From JBLIOB01 sp047639575 (GTDB taxonomy: Bacteria > Bacteroidota > Bacteroidia > Flavobacteriales_D > Parvicellaceae): DNA of 21,548 bases. This document shows positions 15,205 to 21,548 of this stretch, piece by piece (the first letter of the stretch is position 1; the number at the start of each line of letters is the position of its first letter). Below the pieces are notes generated by a model. The model saw nothing but the letters and a program-made list of their open reading frames with translations. It ran no database searches and had not been told where the DNA came from. A program made the translations under genes and the position numbers. The stretch is from contig JBLIOB010000038.1 of assembly GCA_047639575.1 (NCBI GenBank), positions 1 through 21,548 on the forward strand, read 5' to 3'.

Positions 15205-16340
15205 TATAACATTCCTTTAGTCGATGGTAATACCATGTTACTTAAATCCCTTTTCTTAGCCATTTTTATAGCCCGAGCAAGTGCTTTAAAAATTGCTTCA
15301 ATCTTGTGGTGCTCATTAACGCCCTCGGCTTTTATATTAAGATTACACAAAGCTGCATCACTTAGAGATTTAAAAAAGTGAAAGAACATCTCAGTAGGCA
15401 TATCCCCTACTTTTTCACGCTTAAACGATGCGTCCCATTCTATCCAGTTTCTTCCTCCGAAATCCAAAGCAACTTGAGCTAAACAGTCGTCCATCGGAAG
15501 ACAGTAACCATATCTTTCAATCCCTAATTTATCACCAAGGGCAATTTTCAAAGCCTCTCCTAAAGCAATCGCGGTATCTTCAATCGTGTGGTGCTCATCA
15601 ACCTCTAAATCACCTTTCGTGTAGATTTCTAAATCGATTGAACCGTGTTTTGCTATCTGCTCCAACATGTGATCGAAAAACTTCAATCCTGTGTCGATTT
15701 TGGAAGAACCGCTCCCATCCAAGTCAACTTTTACTCGAATTTCTGTTTCATTCGTTTGTCTTTCCACAAGCGCAGTACGGTTTTCTAGCCTCAAAAACTC
15801 ATAGATTTCATTCCAATCGGTAGAGCTCAATGCAATAAACGACTTAATCTCTTCGGCTTTTGCTTCTACTTCATTGGATCCTGGATCAGAACCACAATCC
15901 ATAAATATTCCTTTAGCTCCTAAATTCTTAGCTAACTCCATATCCGTCATTCGATCTCCAATCACAAATGAATTCGTTAAATCATAGGCTTCACTGAAGT
16001 ACTTATTAAGTAATCCAGTCCGTGGTTTTCTCGTTTCTGCACCGTCCTTTGCAAAAGTCTTATCAATGAACACTTCATCGAATTCTATCCCTTCATTTTT
16101 AAAGGTCTGAATCATCTTGTTTTGAGCTGGCCAAAACGAATCTTCGGGATAAGATTCTGTTCCAAGACCATCTTGATTAGTAATTATAACTAATTCATAA
16201 TCAAACTCTAAAGATATTTTACCTAATCCTTTAAATACAGAAGGGTAAAATTCTAATTTCTCAAGACTATCTACTTGATAATCATCCTTTGGCTCCAAAA
16301 TAATAGTGCCATCTCGATCTATAAAAAGTACTTTTTTCAT
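15204..16340 (-). CDS. hisB: Bifunctional histidinol-phosphatase / imidazoleglycerol-phosphate dehydratase HisB
   Basis: The 378-residue fusion catalyses the dehydration of imidazole glycerol phosphate and, after HisC, dephosphorylation of histidinol phosphate. The N-terminal HAD phosphatase (1-165) has the nucleophile motif FIDRDGTI (Asp8 and Asp10), ITNQDGLGT and FVIGDRMTDMELA. The C-terminal dehydratase (from about 187) has the two metal-binding repeats DEHHTIED and NEHHKIEA (His344, His345), plus FFDHMLEQIAKHG. The cysteine/histidine zinc loop of the enterobacterial phosphatase domain is absent: the equivalent segment, DKTFAKDGAETRKPRTG, has no Cys. The start overlaps the hisC stop by 4 bases. 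Confidence 0.98.
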   Translation of the reverse strand: MKKVLFIDRDGTIILEPKDDYQVDSLEKLEFYPSVFKGLGKISLEFDYELVIITNQDGLGTESYPEDSFWPAQNKMIQTFKNEGIEFDEVFIDKTFAKDGAETRKPRTGLLNKYFSEAYDLTNSFVIGDRMTDMELAKNLGAKGIFMDCGSDPGSNEVEAKAEEIKSFIALSSTDWNEIYEFLRLENRTALVERQTNETEIRVKVDLDGSGSSKIDTGLKFFDHMLEQIAKHGSIDLEIYTKGDLEVDEHHTIEDTAIALGEALKIALGDKLGIERYGYCLPMDDCLAQVALDFGGRNWIEWDASFKREKVGDMPTEMFFHFFKSLSDAALCNLNIKAEGVNEHHKIEAIFKALARAIKMAKKRDLSNMVLPSTKGML

Positions 16341-17392
16341 TTCTGTTTTATATTCAGTTCATACTCATTTAACTTCTCTAAAAAATTGACATTCTCCTCC
16401 ATTGTTCCAATAGAGACTCTCAAGCAATTTTCACAACCATACATTGCCGTTCTGTTTCTAATTACGATTCCATTTTGAACTAGAAATGCATACAACTGAT
16501 CCGCATTCGCCACTTTGAACAGGATAAAATTTGCATCCGATGGATAAACGCGTTTAATAAAATTCAGACTTCCTAGCGCTAATTCCATCATTTCCTTCTG
16601 CACTAACACTGCCTTAACCCAGCTCTTCTGTTGCTCAACGTTACCCAGGGCCTCAATTGCGATCTTCTGAGAAAGAACATTTACATTATACGGAGGCTTA
16701 ATTTTATTCAGCACCCTTAATACATCTTTCGAAGCGAAACCCAGTCCAACTCTTATACCGGCTAGCCCCCAGGACTTTGATAGTGTTTGAAGCACCACTA
16801 GATTCGGATACTTTTCCAGCAATCGAATAGCAGACGGCATTTTACTGAAATCGATGTACGCTTCATCCAACACCACCAATCCACCAAAACTTGCTAGCAA
16901 CCGCTCTACTTGATCAAGGCCTATAGAATTTCCAGTAGGGTTATTGGGGCTGCATAAAAACATTAGCTTAACCATTTCAGTAGACTTTAGCTTAATCTGA
17001 TCAACGTTTAATCGGAATTCTGAATCTAAAGGAACTTCAACTAAACCAATATTATTTATTCTGGCAGACACTCCATACATACCATATGATGGAGGTAAAA
17101 CCATTACACGATCTTTGCCTGGCTCACAAAACGCTCGAAACAACAAATCTATCACCTCATCACTTCCGTTCCCAATAAATATATTTTCAACTGGTACATT
17201 TTTAACCTTTGACACTTGTTGCTTCAACGCTAATTGAGATGGATCAGGATATCTATTCAACCCTGTATTGAATGGACTTTCGTTGGCGTCCAGAAACACA
17301 GTGGCTTCCCCCTGAAAATCATCCCTTGCAGATGCGTATGGATCCATCTCTTTTATACTAGTTCTGACAATATTTTCTATTTCAAACTTCAT
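16337..17392 (-). CDS. hisC: Histidinol-phosphate aminotransferase HisC
   Basis: HisC transfers the amino group from glutamate to imidazole acetol phosphate. The 351-residue fold-type I PLP enzyme has the substrate-binding LDANESPFN (34-42), IGNGSDEVIDLL, CSPNNPTGN (147-155) and VLDEAYIDF (174-182). The PLP lysine is Lys206 in TLSKSWGLAGIRVG, and the phosphate-binding arginine of the C-terminal LRVSIG is present. The ATG overlaps the hisD stop by 11 bases, and the stop overlaps hisB by 4. Length and motifs are normal. Confidence 0.98.
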   Translation of the reverse strand: MKFEIENIVRTSIKEMDPYASARDDFQGEATVFLDANESPFNTGLNRYPDPSQLALKQQVSKVKNVPVENIFIGNGSDEVIDLLFRAFCEPGKDRVMVLPPSYGMYGVSARINNIGLVEVPLDSEFRLNVDQIKLKSTEMVKLMFLCSPNNPTGNSIGLDQVERLLASFGGLVVLDEAYIDFSKMPSAIRLLEKYPNLVVLQTLSKSWGLAGIRVGLGFASKDVLRVLNKIKPPYNVNVLSQKIAIEALGNVEQQKSWVKAVLVQKEMMELALGSLNFIKRVYPSDANFILFKVANADQLYAFLVQNGIVIRNRTAMYGCENCLRVSIGTMEENVNFLEKLNEYELNIKQK

Positions 17393-18671
17393 CCTTTTTC
17401 AATCTTATAGTTACTGCATTTTTGTGCGCATTTAAACACTCAGCTTCTGCCATTAATTCAATAGCAGGACCAATATTATTCAAGCCTTCTTTTGTGATTT
17501 TTTGATAGGTTATCTTCCTCACAAAACTGTCAACCGAAACGCCACTGTAAGATTTTGCATAACCGTTTGTAGGCAATGTGTGATTGGTTCCTGAAGCATA
17601 ATCTCCTGCACTTTCAGGGGTGTAATTACCCAGAAAGACACTCCCCGCATTTACTACTTCGTTTAAGAACATATCTTCGCGTTTCGATACAACAATTAGA
17701 TGCTCTGGCGCATATTCATTTATCATATTTATTGCAATCCCTTCATCCTCAACTAAAAAAGCCTTCGAATTACTTAAAGCCGCCATACATATAAGTTTTC
17801 TAGCTGTATATTTTAATTGATTTTGAATTGAAATCATTGTTTTTTGTAACAATTCTAAATCGGTGGTCACAAGTAACACCTGACTGTCAGCTCCGTGCTC
17901 TGCCTGCGCCAACAAATCGGCCGCAATGAAGTCAGGCTCTCCCGAATCATCAGCAAAAACCAGCAATTCAGATGGACCTGCTGGCATATCAATTGCAACT
18001 CCATAATTTTGGGCGAATTGTTTAGCAGAGGTAACATATTGATTCCCTGGTCCAAATATTTTACTAACCCTTGGAACTGAATCTGTGCCGATTGCCAAAG
18101 CGGCAATTGCTTGAATGCCTCCAACTTTAAAAACATCCGTTATTCCTACCAATTTTGCTGCGTATAAAATGGCCGGATTTATGCTTCCGTTTTTATCCGG
18201 AGGGGAACACAGAATTACATTTTTACAATTTGCAATTCTTGCTGGAATCCCGAGCATTAAAACAGTACTGAATAATGGGGCTGTTCCACCCGGAATATAT
18301 AAGCCGACATGCTCAATGCCAATTGACTTCCTCCAACAAGAAACTCCAGCCATTGTTTCAACTTTAGCCTCTTGCATAATTTGGCTTTTGTGAAAGCGCT
18401 CAATATTTCCTGCCGCTAATTGTATGGCAGACTTTAAAGCACCAGACAACAAGCTAGAAGCATCATTTAATTCCGCTTTGCTGACGACTGTCGAATTCAG
18501 TTCAACATTGTCAAATCTGCTTGTATAGGCCTTCAAGGCTTCATCACCCTCTTGCTCAACACCTTTAAACACTTCTTCCACCAAAGCATTCAAATTTTTC
18601 ACTTCTAGCTGAGGACGCTTTAGGAGCTCAGTCCAAGATTCTCTTTTAGGAAACTTAACTACTTCAATCAT
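17382..18671 (-). CDS. hisD: Histidinol dehydrogenase HisD
   Basis: HisD oxidises histidinol to histidine in two NAD-dependent steps. The 429-residue zinc enzyme shows GLYIPGGTAPLFSTV, the nucleotide-binding KIFGPGNQYVTSAK, GPSELLVFADD, the zinc ligands in LLAQAEHGADSQ, the catalytic Glu-His of YAPEHLIVV, the zinc Asp in SAGDYASGTNHTLPT, and the final zinc His in NAHKNAVTIR. All key residues appear intact. The start overlaps the hisG stop by 4 bases (ATGA). This places the last pathway enzyme second in the operon, as in other hisGDC operons. Confidence 0.99.
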   Translation of the reverse strand: MIEVVKFPKRESWTELLKRPQLEVKNLNALVEEVFKGVEQEGDEALKAYTSRFDNVELNSTVVSKAELNDASSLLSGALKSAIQLAAGNIERFHKSQIMQEAKVETMAGVSCWRKSIGIEHVGLYIPGGTAPLFSTVLMLGIPARIANCKNVILCSPPDKNGSINPAILYAAKLVGITDVFKVGGIQAIAALAIGTDSVPRVSKIFGPGNQYVTSAKQFAQNYGVAIDMPAGPSELLVFADDSGEPDFIAADLLAQAEHGADSQVLLVTTDLELLQKTMISIQNQLKYTARKLICMAALSNSKAFLVEDEGIAINMINEYAPEHLIVVSKREDMFLNEVVNAGSVFLGNYTPESAGDYASGTNHTLPTNGYAKSYSGVSVDSFVRKITYQKITKEGLNNIGPAIELMAEAECLNAHKNAVTIRLKKDEV

Positions 18672-19525
18672 ATCACCATTTTTTCAATTGGAACAATGAG
18701 AATGCCTTCAGCACCCGTTACTTGCAGACGATCTATAACATCCCAAAATTCATTCTCATTTATCACAGAGTGCATAGAACTCCATCCTTCTCTGGCTAAA
18801 GGAAGAATTGTTGGACTTTTCATACCAGGCAAAAGCTTTGTAATTGCTTCAATCTTGTCATTAGGCGCGTTTAGCAAAATGTACTTGTTGTTTTTAGAAG
18901 CCAAGACTGCTTTAATTCTAAAAACTAACCTATCTAAAACCTTAGCTAACTCTGGATCCAATTCTTTGTTTGCAATTAGGACCGCTTGTGAACTCATAAT
19001 TTGTTCAACTTCCTTCAACCCATTCTTAAACAATGTACTTCCTGAACTTACGATATCACAAATCCCGTCAGCTAAGCCAATATTCGGTGCGATTTCTACC
19101 GAACCTGATATGACGTGTACGCTTGCATTAATCTGATTCTCTTTGAAATAGGCTTCTGTAGTTTTCGGATAAGAAGTGGCAATTTTCTTGCCTTCAAACC
19201 ATTCTATGCCAGAATATTCCGTTGATTTAGGAACAGCAAGTGATACTTTACATTTAGAAAAACCCAGCGGAAGGATTCTGGTGTTTTCGTTTCCTTTTTC
19301 TACAAGTAAATTTTCTCCCACAATAGCAATATCCGCAACTCCATCTAAAACATATTTCGGAATGTCTGAATTTCGCAGGTAAAGTACTTCTAACGGAAAG
19401 TTGCGCGCGCTCGCTTTCAACTGGTCTTTCCCATTATCAATGGAAATACCACATTCCTTTAATAACTGAATGGAATCTAAATTTAATCTGCCTTTTTTCT
19501 GAATGGCTATTTTCAACTTGTTCAT
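18668..19525 (-). CDS. hisG: ATP phosphoribosyltransferase HisG, long form
   Basis: HisG condenses ATP and PRPP in the committed, feedback-inhibited first step. The 285-residue length and C-terminal ACT-like domain (about 210-285, TILPLAREGWSSMHSVI and LQVTGAEGILIVPIEKM) make it the long HisG_L type, which is self-sufficient and needs no HisZ; none is present. The PRPP-binding loop is in GLADGICDIVSSGSTL, with the N-terminal KIAIQKKGRL. The ATG at 19525 follows an AT-rich spacer with an SD-like GGGAGG 17 bases upstream, too far for standard use. It is the first structural gene downstream of the attenuator at 19571-19706, so regulation is expected both by histidine feedback on the enzyme and by attenuation. 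Confidence 0.98.
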   Translation of the reverse strand: MNKLKIAIQKKGRLNLDSIQLLKECGISIDNGKDQLKASARNFPLEVLYLRNSDIPKYVLDGVADIAIVGENLLVEKGNENTRILPLGFSKCKVSLAVPKSTEYSGIEWFEGKKIATSYPKTTEAYFKENQINASVHVISGSVEIAPNIGLADGICDIVSSGSTLFKNGLKEVEQIMSSQAVLIANKELDPELAKVLDRLVFRIKAVLASKNNKYILLNAPNDKIEAITKLLPGMKSPTILPLAREGWSSMHSVINENEFWDVIDRLQVTGAEGILIVPIEKMVI

Positions 19526-19570
19526 TTGTTTTGGTTTCTACACCTCCCAAAAAACCGAAATAGCGAACAT

Positions 19571-19603
19571 AAAAAAAGCCTTCTCGGTTTCTCGGAAGGC
19601 TTT
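19571..19603 (-). terminator. Intrinsic terminator in the his leader
   Basis: On the minus strand AAAGCCTTC and GAAGGCTTT form a nine-base perfect stem around an 11-base loop, followed by an uninterrupted run of seven T. It lies 37 bases after the leader-peptide stop and 45 bases before hisG, exactly where an attenuator terminator should be. Confidence 0.9.
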
Positions 19604-19669
19604 AATGTTAATGTCTTATTTGCAACATAGCATCATGCGCTCACCGATTGGTAAGTATAAGATGATGCT
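19599..19669 (-). promoter_or_regulatory. His attenuator: competing pause and antiterminator pairings
   Basis: In the minus-strand RNA, AGCATCAT over the tandem His codons (19662-19669) is exactly complementary to ATGATGCT (19629-19636), forming the 1:2 hairpin. A nested stem CTTACC/GGTGAG (19650-19655 with 19640-19645) encloses the region just before the leader stop. The alternative 2:3 pairing uses GCTATGTT (19624-19631) with AACAT and AGC (19605-19609 and 19599-19601, three bases bulged), which takes bases from the foot of the terminator stem. The two pairings share GCTATG, so they exclude each other. Confidence 0.72.
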
Positions 19670-19691
19670 GATGATTTAAATTTCTTGTCAT
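19641..19691 (-). CDS. hisL: His operon leader peptide (16 residues, His-Gln-His-His)
   Basis: This short frame encodes MTRNLNHQHHLILTNR and stops at TGA. Three of four consecutive codons (7, 9 and 10) are CAT for histidine, against a low background of His in proteins. It lies between a TAnnTTTG element and an intrinsic terminator upstream of hisG. A ribosome held at the His codons when charged tRNA-His is scarce would block the 1:2 hairpin and favour antitermination. The peptide itself is unlikely to have a cellular role. The symbol hisL is by analogy with enterobacteria; the sequence is unrelated to theirs apart from the His codons. Confidence 0.82.
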   Translation of the reverse strand: MTRNLNHQHHLILTNR

Positions 19692-19698
19692 TGCTGTG

Positions 19699-19706
19699 CA
19701 AATATA
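19699..19706 (-). promoter_or_regulatory. Candidate his operon promoter -7 element (TATATTTG)
   Basis: TATATTTG matches TAnnTTTG and ends 7 bases before the leader-peptide ATG, the same spacing as at ribD. It lies in the 43-base gap after the stop codon of the upstream gene. No clear -33 TTTG is seen. Transcription would start only 2-4 bases before the leader ATG, so the leader mRNA would be nearly leaderless. Confidence 0.6.
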
Positions 19707-19734
19707 TGCTTGAAAATAAATACTATCCTAATTT

Positions 19735-21090
19735 CTACTCAGATTTATTCTCAAGTCCATTTGGTTCTTCCTGTTTTAACTTGATTCGCTCGCGATAAAT
19801 ATAACGCTCCTGAGCCGATTCATAAGGCCTGTAGATATAATACACAAACCCATCTACAATTTTAATATCCTCTACGAATTTATAATAAAGCCTAAAGGCC
19901 AAAGAGGTTAAACCAGTTCTTGTATCAACTTTTTTTAAGTGATAATGCCCTTGCTTCATAAACAACCCATAAATCTCTTCATTCGATTCATCCGCCAAAA
20001 GCGGTTGTTCCCATTTGGATGGTTTTGTCAGTTTATGATAGTAAATCGGGATTGAATCAACTTTCTCATTACTGGAATTAAACTTAAACAGGAGATCCTG
20101 ATAGTGATCGAAAATTAGAACGGTGTCTCCTTGCACAAACAAAGGCGCATAAGGCACTTTATAATATAAACTATGTGTGAAGTATTTAGCTCCCATCCAA
20201 ATCTCTTTGTCTATACCCGTAGCCATTTCTTGTTTATTAGCCCAAACCTTCTCAGGTCCCTTCGCATACTTATACTCGGCTCTATACAATTCCATGATTA
20301 ACTCATCTTCTACATGGTGCAATTTTGACGGAACTGTATCGCCAAAATTCTGAGCATAGTATTCGTAGGCTGGATAAAGTTGATTCATGTTAGAATAAAA
20401 ATACTGACCTTCTAACGTATCAATTATCAACCAGTTGTTTTTATAAAAGGGCGCTAGTTCCACTGGACTCAAGGCAACTTCATCGTTCCTAAAAGAACAT
20501 AAGAAAATCCTCTCCTTACAAATCACGTAGATTCGGTCTCGATAATCCTTAAATAGTCTCTGAGCGCTTCCAGGTATGGGGAATCTTGACAGGATTGAAT
20601 CTCCTACTGAAAGAATTATCTCTGATCCTTTTCTCAATGTTTTTTCAAAAGCCAAAAGCACATATCGATCCTGATCGAATTCGAAATCATGCACTCCTAC
20701 GGAAGGAAATCCTACCATTGTATCCGGTGGTCTTTCATGAAACACGGTAGGTCCTTTTAACTGCTCAAACGGAAGCTGAACATTCAAGTATAAGGTGTCA
20801 CCAATTAACCGCCTCATCTGCTTTTTAGTCAGTTTGATAACAATATCCTGGTACCAAGTAGAATGAAATAACAACCCATCCTTCGGATCTTCTTTGTATT
20901 TAAAATGAAATATAAAATTCCCCTTTGCGTCTGAATGATCAAAATAAGACGGATTTTTAATTTGTTGAATTCTAATCCTCGCTGGAATCACATCGCCAAT
21001 CTCATCCGTGATCTTTCCTTTAACAACAATATTTTGCTGGGCAAAGAATGTGATCGGGAGAAATAAGAATATGATTAGTAATTTTTTCAC
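19735..21090 (-). CDS. Exported protein with carboxypeptidase-regulatory-like domain, function unknown
   Basis: This is 451 residues from a GTG start; GTG is accepted because it is followed at once by KKLLIIFLFLP, a good signal peptide ending FFAQ (about residue 18). Residues 20-105 look like a CarboxypepD_reg-like beta sandwich (IVVKGKITDEIGDVIPARIRI and SDAKGNFIFHF), common at the N terminus of Bacteroidota surface proteins. The remainder has repeated short strands and turns (RDRIYVICKERIFLC, NNWLIIDTLEGQYFYS, GDTVLIFDHYQDLLFKF, EEIYGLFMKQGHYHL, DGFVYYIYRPY) suggesting a beta-propeller. No T9SS sorting domain or membrane anchor is seen; the C terminus is charged. It is transcribed towards the his operon. 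Its stop lies 28 bases from the his -7 element, and no terminator separates them. Confidence 0.75.
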   Translation of the reverse strand: MKKLLIIFLFLPITFFAQQNIVVKGKITDEIGDVIPARIRIQQIKNPSYFDHSDAKGNFIFHFKYKEDPKDGLLFHSTWYQDIVIKLTKKQMRRLIGDTLYLNVQLPFEQLKGPTVFHERPPDTMVGFPSVGVHDFEFDQDRYVLLAFEKTLRKGSEIILSVGDSILSRFPIPGSAQRLFKDYRDRIYVICKERIFLCSFRNDEVALSPVELAPFYKNNWLIIDTLEGQYFYSNMNQLYPAYEYYAQNFGDTVPSKLHHVEDELIMELYRAEYKYAKGPEKVWANKQEMATGIDKEIWMGAKYFTHSLYYKVPYAPLFVQGDTVLIFDHYQDLLFKFNSSNEKVDSIPIYYHKLTKPSKWEQPLLADESNEEIYGLFMKQGHYHLKKVDTRTGLTSLAFRLYYKFVEDIKIVDGFVYYIYRPYESAQERYIYRERIKLKQEEPNGLENKSE

Positions 21091-21147
21091 TGGAGTTTTA
21101 ATATAGATGTATTAGCAAAAACAATTCCATATCATTTACTACCAGAT

Positions 21148-21167
21148 TTAGAATAAGGTTATTCTAA
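21148..21167. repeat. Perfect 9-base-arm palindrome between ilvE and the exported-protein gene
   Basis: TTAGAATAAGGTTATTCTAA is a perfect inverted repeat with a 2-base centre, located 19 bases after the ilvE stop. No T-run follows on either strand and the stem is AT-rich with a very small loop, so it is a poor intrinsic terminator. It may be a protein-binding site upstream of the exported-protein gene. Confidence 0.45.
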
Positions 21168-21185
21168 TTATAAAAAGGAAGAAAA

Positions 21186-21548
21186 TTAGATACGAACGGT
21201 CCAATCAAAAGGATCTTCAATTCTACCATTTTTCAAATCGTCCATATACTGGTATACTTTATTTGAAAATTCTCGATCTTCTATCGAAGGTAAAACGTAG
21301 TCTTTTCCTCTAAAGTTAATTGAAGCGATTTGAGCGATTGTAGCAGCTGTACCCGCTCCGAATACATCTTTCAACGTATTATCCTCCATGGCTTCAACAA
21401 TTTCCGCAACTGTCACTCTTCTTGCTTCAACGGTTAATCCCCATTTTTCGGCAACTTTAGTAACACTGTCTCTTGTAATTCCTGAAAGAATAGTATCACT
21501 TGATTTTGGTGTAATCAATTTATCACCAATAATGAAGCATACGTTCAT
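21186..21548 (-). CDS. ilvE: Branched-chain amino acid aminotransferase, C-terminal part
   Basis: The visible 120 residues are the C-terminal third of a fold-type IV PLP aminotransferase that interconverts branched-chain amino acids and their 2-oxo acids. Diagnostic segments are the phosphate-binding SGITRDSV (22-29 of the fragment) and the family-specific KDVFGAGTAATI (60-71), followed by the C-terminal YQYMDDLKNGRIEDPFDWTV. The PLP lysine and the N-terminal domain lie beyond the right edge; the first methionine seen is internal. The stop is TAA, with 95 bases to the next gene. Confidence 0.92.
   Translation of the reverse strand: MNVCFIIGDKLITPKSSDTILSGITRDSVTKVAEKWGLTVEARRVTVAEIVEAMEDNTLKDVFGAGTAATIAQIASINFRGKDYVLPSIEDREFSNKVYQYMDDLKNGRIEDPFDWTVRI

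Noticed and set aside
19543..19548. SD-like GGGAGG upstream of hisG.
   Set aside because: The spacing of 17 bases to the ATG is too long, and this lineage generally makes little use of Shine-Dalgarno pairing. It could pair within a TTTTGG/CCAAAA hairpin, but the evidence is weak.
19538..19570. A 10-codon frame (MFAISVFWEV) right after the T-run of the his terminator, ending at a GGAGGTG sequence.
   Set aside because: It has no His codons and lies downstream of the terminator, and nothing supports its translation. It is more likely chance in the hisG 5' region.
1..21548. tRNA, rRNA, CRISPR, insertion sequence or phage signals.
   Set aside because: No tRNA-like cloverleaf, repeat-spacer array, transposase or terminal inverted repeats were seen on reading both strands.

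Overview
The window looks like a chromosomal segment of a Bacteroidota bacterium, most likely of the order Flavobacteriales. The evidence is the AT-rich coding sequence, a type IX secretion (T9SS) C-terminal signal, short cleavable signal peptides ending in AQ/GQ-type sites, TAnnTTTG promoter elements, tight overlapping gene pairs, the local order prmC/ribD/EamA/YigZ, and a bifunctional HisB inside a hisGDCB-HAFIE operon. No mobile element, CRISPR array, rRNA or tRNA was seen. No stretch above about 210 bases lacks a protein-coding gene.

Region 1 (1-5191, minus strand) reads from right to left: prmC, a small outer-membrane beta-barrel protein, ligA, a small DUF6913-like protein, and a secreted transglutaminase-fold protein cut by the left edge. 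The first four are packed with overlaps or direct abutment and probably form one transcript. Region 2 (5252-8717, plus strand) is divergent from it: ribD, an EamA-type transporter, a YigZ/IMPACT protein and an M42-type metallopeptidase, again overlapping or nearly so. Region 3 (8799-12010) holds a T9SS-exported choice-of-anchor B protein (+), a CPBP membrane protease (-) and a signal-peptide-bearing TonB C-terminal-domain protein (+), arranged convergently and divergently.

Region 4 (11994-19706, minus strand) is a complete histidine biosynthesis operon: hisG, hisD, hisC, hisB, hisH, hisA, hisF, hisIE and a terminal GNAT acetyltransferase. Together the his genes cover every step from PRPP and ATP to histidine. 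Most junctions overlap by 1-11 bases. In front of hisG is a short region that reads as a classical ribosome-mediated attenuator. It has a TAnnTTTG promoter, a 16-codon leader peptide containing His-Gln-His-His, a hairpin that pairs the His codons with a downstream segment, an alternative pairing of that segment with the base of a terminator, and then the terminator with a 7-U run. This leader is the most interesting item in the window.

Region 5 (19735-21548, minus strand) has a secreted protein of unknown function with an N-terminal carboxypeptidase-regulatory-like domain, and the C-terminal part of a branched-chain aminotransferase (ilvE) cut by the right edge.
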